This document shows, in pieces, positions 6,501 through 9,141 of a stretch of 9,141 nucleotides of DNA (the first letter of the stretch is position 1; each line of letters starts with the position of its first letter). Origin of the DNA: CAZMLC01 sp964567125 (GTDB lineage Bacteria > Verrucomicrobiota > Kiritimatiellia > RFP12 > UBA1067). The notes under the pieces were generated by a model. It was not told the DNA's origin. It saw only the letters and a list, made by a program, of their open reading frames with translations, and searched no databases. The position numbers were made by a program, and so were the translations under genes. The stretch lies in assembly GCA_964567125.1 (NCBI GenBank), contig CAZMLC010000093.1, forward strand, positions 1-9,141. The letters are read 5' to 3'.

Positions 6501-8991
6501 CCGTCTTCTGCGTCGCACCGCTCAGCGCTCCATTGATCAACAGTTCCGAGTCTGCGGGCACATCGATCATCGAGTTGCCGGCAAAGGCGATGGTACGATC
6601 CAGCTGCACACGCGTATTGGCCGGTACGGACAACGTTGCGGCTGCCGCGACAGAGAGGCTATTGGTCGCCACGCCCAAACTCGCATTATCCGCAACAACC
6701 AGCGTGCCAGCCTGTACAGCAATTGCCCCCGCAAACGTATTGGTGCCGGTGAGGTAGAGCGTGCCGCGCCCCTGCTTGATCAGCTGTGCAGTGCCCGATA
6801 GTTGCCCTTTATAGTACGTCATGCCGAGACCATCAAACACGCACGTTCCGCCCACACCCTCAAAAGCGATCGATGTTTGATCATCGCGCACCTGGCCAGC
6901 CGCATCCACAAGGGCATTGCTCGTATAGGTGGATGTATCCAGCGTAACCGTGCGGTTCGTGCCGACCACCTGAATCGCGGAAAAGACGTTGTCCGCCAGT
7001 AACCGCACATCGCACCTGCTCACGATACTGCTGTTGGTATATTCTAAACGTGGAACATTCAGAGCCAGTTCCGTAACGCCTGAGAGATCCAGCGGCAGGG
7101 TATACTCGCGACCGAGCAAAACCTTGCCTACCAGTTTCAAGGAGGAAACCCCTTCCAGATTCGCATCCACAACAATGGTCTGGATCGTGTTGCTGATCAC
7201 CAACTCACTGCACGTCGGAGAAAACGTCAAAGCCGGATCGCCCGCGGCATCGGGCGATTTCACCAGATCATTGTTCCAGACGAGCGGCAACCCAAAAGCG
7301 GACGTATCAAAGATTGTCGGCTGCGCGATCTGAAGCCGCGACATAAACGGTGAAACGCCGGATTCCGGCGCGAAACAGCGCAACACGCTGCCATCGCCTG
7401 GATCTTCAAAACGCTGCGCACGCGCCAGCGACGCATCGGTAAACACACCGTTTTGTGCATCGTACAGAAGGCCGCACGAGAGGCTGCGCATCACGCCGAC
7501 CGATCCCGCCCCATTCGCGAAAAACAGGGCGATGTCATGCCATCCGGCTGTCAGCGCGACATCGTTTACAATGGCAAACGCAGAGGCGACATTGTTTGAA
7601 AGAATCGTCTGACCATCGATCACCAACACAGCGGAATCATCAAATGCTTTGGCAAAGCTGTAGGTCGCCGCAACAGGGACATACCACTGACCTTTATAGG
7701 CATACTGGGTATTCTGTCCGAAATCTTTCAGCGAAGCATAGCCCATACGCGGCCCCAGCGCCACGCCCAGCTCGGTCAGCGGAGCGCCCAGATCCGCGAT
7801 TCCGGCAGGAGCGCTGCCGCTCCACTCGACAAGACCTGGCTGCGACTGCGCCATACGCCATGTCCCGCCGTTGAGGCGAAGCGTCGCCCGGCCTAATGCG
7901 GAGGGACGCGCAATCGACAGTTCACCGGATGAATGGATAAAAAGGCCTTTCGATGCCGGTGCCACAGACAGACTCACCGCGCCGCTGCCGATTTTCTCAA
8001 ACTCCGTATTGGCTTCAGAAAAAAGCCCCACACCGAAAGACGACGCATCTTCCCCCACGCGCAAGCGCCCGGGCGTTGCACGTTGATTCGAAAGGTAAAG
8101 GTCGCCGAACGTCTGGAGTGTATTGAGGGTATTGACCGTGCCATTCAACTCGAAACCGCCACGGAAACAGCCGTACGCCACGACCTTGCCCTTGCCCGCG
8201 CCATACGGCAATACGTTCGTCGCCCCGAGCCCGACGATGCTGCACGCCGACGGACTGTCCCAGCGGCCAGGGCCATCCCAACCGAGGATCAAGTCGCCCG
8301 AATAATCATTCGAGGGATTCATGAACCAGACGCGTTCCGCCTGCCGCGTAATGTAGATGTTACCCGCACCGGTAATCGGACAGTTCAACACAAACGGCGA
8401 ATAATAACGCGCGAGAAACGAACCATGCAGGGGGCCCACGGTGATACCGCGGCGCACATGCACGGTCATATTCGTCCGCGCATTGGAAAGGCCGCCGCCA
8501 TTGAGATAAATCGCAGCCGGGTTCAGCGTTTCCGGAACAGGCCCCAAGGCCGTATCGTCCTGAACCCGCACCATACCGCCCTCGACCTTCAGCGTTCCAG
8601 AAAACGTGTTTGAACCTGAAAGCAAAAGGTAACCTGGCCCTTTTTTGATCAGCCCGTCAGAGCCCGCGACGGGAAGCGACAATGCCGCTTCGTTTACAGT
8701 ATTGACGATCACCTCCGCAGGTGCAACCAGCGTCACGCCCGACCCATACAGCGCCCACTCGGCCGCGTTGGATGTGGTGTTAAAATCCAGCGCCTTCACC
8801 GTCGCGGAAACGTTATTAATCGGACCGCCCGCTCCAGTAAACAACGCTTTATCCCCGATACCGGGCAGAGTGTCACTACTCCAATTCGCTGTATTCGTCC
8901 AGCTCCCTGAACCTGCAGTCCAGATCCCATCCGCAGCCAGACCAGCACAGTGCGCACAAAAAATTCCAATCGTCAATACTGTTCCCCGCAT
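3535..8991 (-). CDS. Giant secreted beta-strand-repeat protein with PA14 and discoidin domains
   Basis: 1818 residues, rich in G, A, S, T, N and V. A Sec signal peptide (about residues 1-20) is followed by a W/G-rich opening typical of these proteins (GIWTAGSGSWTNTANW). Autotransporter-associated beta-strand repeats, with the pattern K-x-G-x-G-x-L-x-L-x-G-x-N-x-[FY]-x-G, are seen near 114-150, 331-366, 737-773, 829-858, 1243-1273 and 1666-1690, with a degenerate copy near 207-236. Between them lie a PA14-like domain (about 400-505) and three discoidin/F5-8 type C-like domains (about 983-1125, 1279-1425 and 1451-1595). No C-terminal beta-barrel, PEP-CTERM, LPXTG or transmembrane anchor is visible; the chain ends in PEGSVLLLR. 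The protein is probably a secreted or surface beta-solenoid carrying sugar-binding modules, i.e. an adhesin or glycan-binding scaffold. No catalytic domain was recognised. The start at 8991 is supported by a ribosome binding site and the signal peptide. Role and export route are inference. Confidence 0.9.
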   Translation of the reverse strand: MRGTVLTIGIFCAHCAGLAADGIWTAGSGSWTNTANWSSDTLPGIGDKALFTGAGGPINNVSATVKALDFNTTSNAAEWALYGSGVTLVAPAEVIVNTVNEAALSLPVAGSDGLIKKGPGYLLLSGSNTFSGTLKVEGGMVRVQDDTALGPVPETLNPAAIYLNGGGLSNARTNMTVHVRRGITVGPLHGSFLARYYSPFVLNCPITGAGNIYITRQAERVWFMNPSNDYSGDLILGWDGPGRWDSPSACSIVGLGATNVLPYGAGKGKVVAYGCFRGGFELNGTVNTLNTLQTFGDLYLSNQRATPGRLRVGEDASSFGVGLFSEANTEFEKIGSGAVSLSVAPASKGLFIHSSGELSIARPSALGRATLRLNGGTWRMAQSQPGLVEWSGSAPAGIADLGAPLTELGVALGPRMGYASLKDFGQNTQYAYKGQWYVPVAATYSFAKAFDDSAVLVIDGQTILSNNVASAFAIVNDVALTAGWHDIALFFANGAGSVGVMRSLSCGLLYDAQNGVFTDASLARAQRFEDPGDGSVLRCFAPESGVSPFMSRLQIAQPTIFDTSAFGLPLVWNNDLVKSPDAAGDPALTFSPTCSELVISNTIQTIVVDANLEGVSSLKLVGKVLLGREYTLPLDLSGVTELALNVPRLEYTNSSIVSRCDVRLLADNVFSAIQVVGTNRTVTLDTSTYTSNALVDAAGQVRDDQTSIAFEGVGGTCVFDGLGMTYYKGQLSGTAQLIKQGRGTLYLTGTNTFAGAIAVQAGTLVVADNASLGVATNSLSVAAAATLSVPANTRVQLDRTIAFAGNSMIDVPADSELLINGALSGATQKTGLGKLTLLGNQANTVQLSVLAGEVDLSKTSGDSVALISTIASNALVRLTGTGEQISGSTTLNGGTLDLNGVSETFWNLHHFSGVITNSSSTSVTLTVPGFLNLGGTLADGPGAPTSLVISNNVAGTNRFYGTLSPQTYSGATRLVKGALHIGNYTYLRMTITKTAGWTAGLAEFQLFRNNQPVAWPSNTVATSANSDGAFPAVNLIDGNSGSFWQTVTNTPTIVIAMPSALSFDAYRLYANPSTDSSTVFKRAPMTWTLEGSMDGSTWSLLDTQVNRLDAIPNNSASAVLGTFPVLRTTAWLSTNSAVVASANTSIVLGQPNQRSPSLSGGGSVDLLENDWTVGSLASFTGMVVNGRVLLSGSRDQVLSPSSASQVRIVNAETTPVTVRFASDKDQIFRALGFDDGNGALSLNKEGGGTLYLLSSDNRYSGQTRIASGTLALVGGRQSYRYLRMTITKVTGSQALPISMSEFQLSLGGSLLPLKTLGTVVTSVYPSFGGYPASNVIDNNWTNDAGRWISNTGIIPNTLVFDFQSPLTFDSYQFYTGTYSSDLDRIPVSWTIEGSDDNVSWRLIDARVDNASSRQLGTLIGPFAVLSTATRGVPQGYWATTNRESDRVEAVRARYIRWTPFETRPSLYSSDYANSGYQLGEFKLMLGTNFLTLANVTASIPGIAFNGMPPSMAFDNIVAMDNRFYSISTYSPLTADFGSNVVFNGYAYYTGQNGAGRDPIAWKLEISTNGTEWILADLRTNQTITAARLALAGTWSLDLATSGTRHYAAIPDTSRVIVETNGTLRVDFADETIGSLEGTGAVRLNDAYLGLNVAADAQFSGRIQGSGTLHAKGTGVQTLSGVLSYTGALQASTRVTLAQAVMAGVTNVMVRSGGSVQGSATVSNALTVAFAGGTYRATLAVQGPLTVSGPVRIGVPDGATYPLKHVLFTYTSLDTASVAALGAATVVASPPPGYEARVIVESTQARLAIVPEGSVLLLR
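4207..4641 (-). other. Third discoidin-like (F5/8 type C) domain
   Basis: Residues about 1451-1595 of the giant protein. The strand order matches the two earlier copies: an opening ARYIRWTPF, GEFKLML, AFDNIVAMDNRFYS, the PLTADFGSNVVFNGYAYYTG strand, then DPIAWKLEISTNGTEW. It follows the second copy almost directly, making a tandem pair, and is more diverged at its start than the other two. Discoidin folds usually bind glycans or lipid head groups. The ligand here is unknown. Confidence 0.7.
4717..5157 (-). other. Second discoidin-like (F5/8 type C) domain
   Basis: Residues about 1279-1425 of the giant protein. Marker segments are YRYLRMTITKVTG, SEFQLSLGG, YPASNVIDNNWTNDAGRW, LVFDFQSPLTFDSYQFYTG and PVSWTIEGSDDNVSWRLID. 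The order and spacing of these blocks are those of the F5/8 type C family. It is closely related to the first copy at both protein and DNA level. Confidence 0.78.
5173..5265 (-). repeat. Autotransporter-type beta-strand repeat (copy before discoidin 2)
   Basis: Residues about 1243-1273: KEGGGTLYLLSSDNRYSG followed by QTRIASGTLALVGG. It matches the family pattern of a K/G-rich turn, a hydrophobic strand, N-x-[FY]-x-G and a final T-x-x-x-x-G-T-L strand. The DNA resembles the copy at 6673-6783, sharing for example AGGTAGAGCGT on the plus strand. Confidence 0.75.
5617..6045 (-). other. First discoidin-like (F5/8 type C) domain
   Basis: Residues about 983-1125 of the giant protein. Marker segments are NYTYLRMTITKTAG, AEFQLFRNNQPV, FPAVNLIDGNSGSFWQ, IVIAMPSALSFDAYRLYANP and PMTWTLEGSMDGSTWSLLD. 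The DGNSGSFW block corresponds to the ligand-loop region of F5/8 type C domains. Likely a sugar-binding module on the stalk. Confidence 0.78.
6673..6783 (-). repeat. Autotransporter-type beta-strand repeat (central copy)
   Basis: Residues about 737-773: LIKQGRGTLYLTGTNTFAG, then AIAVQAGTLVVADNASLG. This is the best match in the protein to the passenger-associated repeat pattern and probably forms turns of a right-handed beta-helix. Confidence 0.8.
7477..7794 (-). other. PA14-like domain
   Basis: Residues about 400-505 of the giant protein. The core reads YKGQWYVPVAATYSFA, then FDDSAVLVIDGQTIL and AGWHDIALFFANGAG. This is the PA14 pattern: an aromatic-rich strand, a [FD]-D-D-S-[AS]-x-L-x-[IV]-[DN]-G calcium or sugar loop, and a G-x-H-x-[IL] strand. 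PA14 domains occur in adhesins and glycosidases and usually bind carbohydrate. It lacks the usual very first strand, so its left boundary is uncertain. Confidence 0.7.
8542..8652 (-). repeat. Autotransporter-type beta-strand repeat (N-terminal copy)
   Basis: Residues about 114-150: LIKKGPGYLLLSGSNTFSG, then TLKVEGGMVRVQDDTALG. It is a clear copy of the same repeat type found near 6673-6783 and 5173-5265, and marks the start of the predicted beta-solenoid. Confidence 0.78.
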
Positions 8992-8996
8992 AGCAC

Positions 8997-9003
8997 CACC
9001 TCT
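8997..9003 (-). promoter_or_regulatory. Shine-Dalgarno site of the giant gene
   Basis: On the minus strand the sequence AGAGGTGG ends five bases or so before the ATG at 8991. This strong complement to the 16S rRNA tail supports the chosen start. Confidence 0.7.
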
Positions 9004-9038
9004 GATTTCAACCCAAACGCATTGTTTTATTGTCTGTT

Positions 9039-9067
9039 ACTTTAACGCAGCTATTCCTTCCCTGCAA
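9039..9067 (-). promoter_or_regulatory. Weak sigma-70-type promoter candidate
   Basis: On the minus strand TTGCAG (9062-9067) and TAAAGT (9039-9044) are separated by exactly 17 bases, about 50 bases upstream of the start codon of the giant gene. Only three of six and four of six positions match the consensus, so this may be chance. The rest of the upstream stretch to 9141 shows no open frame or other signal I can support. Confidence 0.2.
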
Positions 9068-9141
9068 GCCCGAAACAGCCCCTGCTAATCTGTTTTTCAA
9101 CGTGCAGATTTCTGGCCAAGCCGGAGGATTTGACTTTCCCC

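Noticed and set aside
7933..8613. Plus-strand open frame of 226 codons inside the giant gene
   Set aside because: Arginine- and histidine-rich translation without domain character, opposite repeats and domains that are clearly coding on the minus strand.
4207..8652. CRISPR or short tandem repeats in the repetitive gene
   Set aside because: The repeats are diverged protein-coding units in one open frame, without identical direct repeats or unique spacers of constant length.
8950..8962. Cysteines in the signal peptide (FCAHC) as a lipobox or metal motif
   Set aside because: Neither cysteine has the small-residue pattern of a lipobox in front of it, and they lie within the hydrophobic core of the signal peptide that is probably removed.

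Overview
The window suggests a Gram-negative bacterium of moderately high G+C content, most likely from the PVC group (Verrucomicrobiota, Kiritimatiellota or Lentisphaerae). The reasons are a Tat-exported GH109-like lipoprotein next to a secreted glycoside hydrolase family 2 enzyme, and a very long secreted protein of autotransporter-type beta-strand repeats interleaved with discoidin-like domains. That combination is common in polysaccharide-degrading members of the group. The taxonomic assignment is inference from gene content; no rRNA or other marker gene is present.

Layout, left to right. Positions 1-88 hold the end of an upstream transcription unit (a compact rho-independent terminator at 25-43) and a short leader. 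Positions 89-3384 are a two-gene plus-strand operon. The first gene is a Gfo/Idh/MocA-fold protein of the GH109 type, probably a glycosidase using NAD by an internal redox mechanism. The second is a secreted GH2 enzyme. They are separated by 14 bases, and the ribosome binding site of the second lies just after the stop of the first. Positions 3385-3534 are a structured convergent intergenic region with a nested inverted repeat, a strong bidirectional terminator and a further hairpin. Positions 3535-8991, on the minus strand, are a single 1818-residue secreted protein with a signal peptide, several beta-helix-type repeats, one PA14-like domain and three discoidin-like (F5/8 type C) domains. Positions 8992-9141 are its upstream region, with a good Shine-Dalgarno sequence and only a weak promoter candidate.

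How the genes may work together: the plus-strand pair looks like a small exo-acting glycan-trimming operon working in the periplasm or at the outer membrane. GH109 members characterised so far act on alpha-linked N-acetylgalactosamine. GH2 enzymes remove beta-linked sugars such as galactose, glucuronic acid, mannose or arabinopyranose. The convergent giant protein carries probable carbohydrate-binding modules on a long beta-solenoid-like stalk and may be a surface or released adhesin. A shared substrate is only a guess, because the two units are transcribed separately and are insulated by a terminator. No tRNA, rRNA, CRISPR array, insertion sequence or phage gene was seen.
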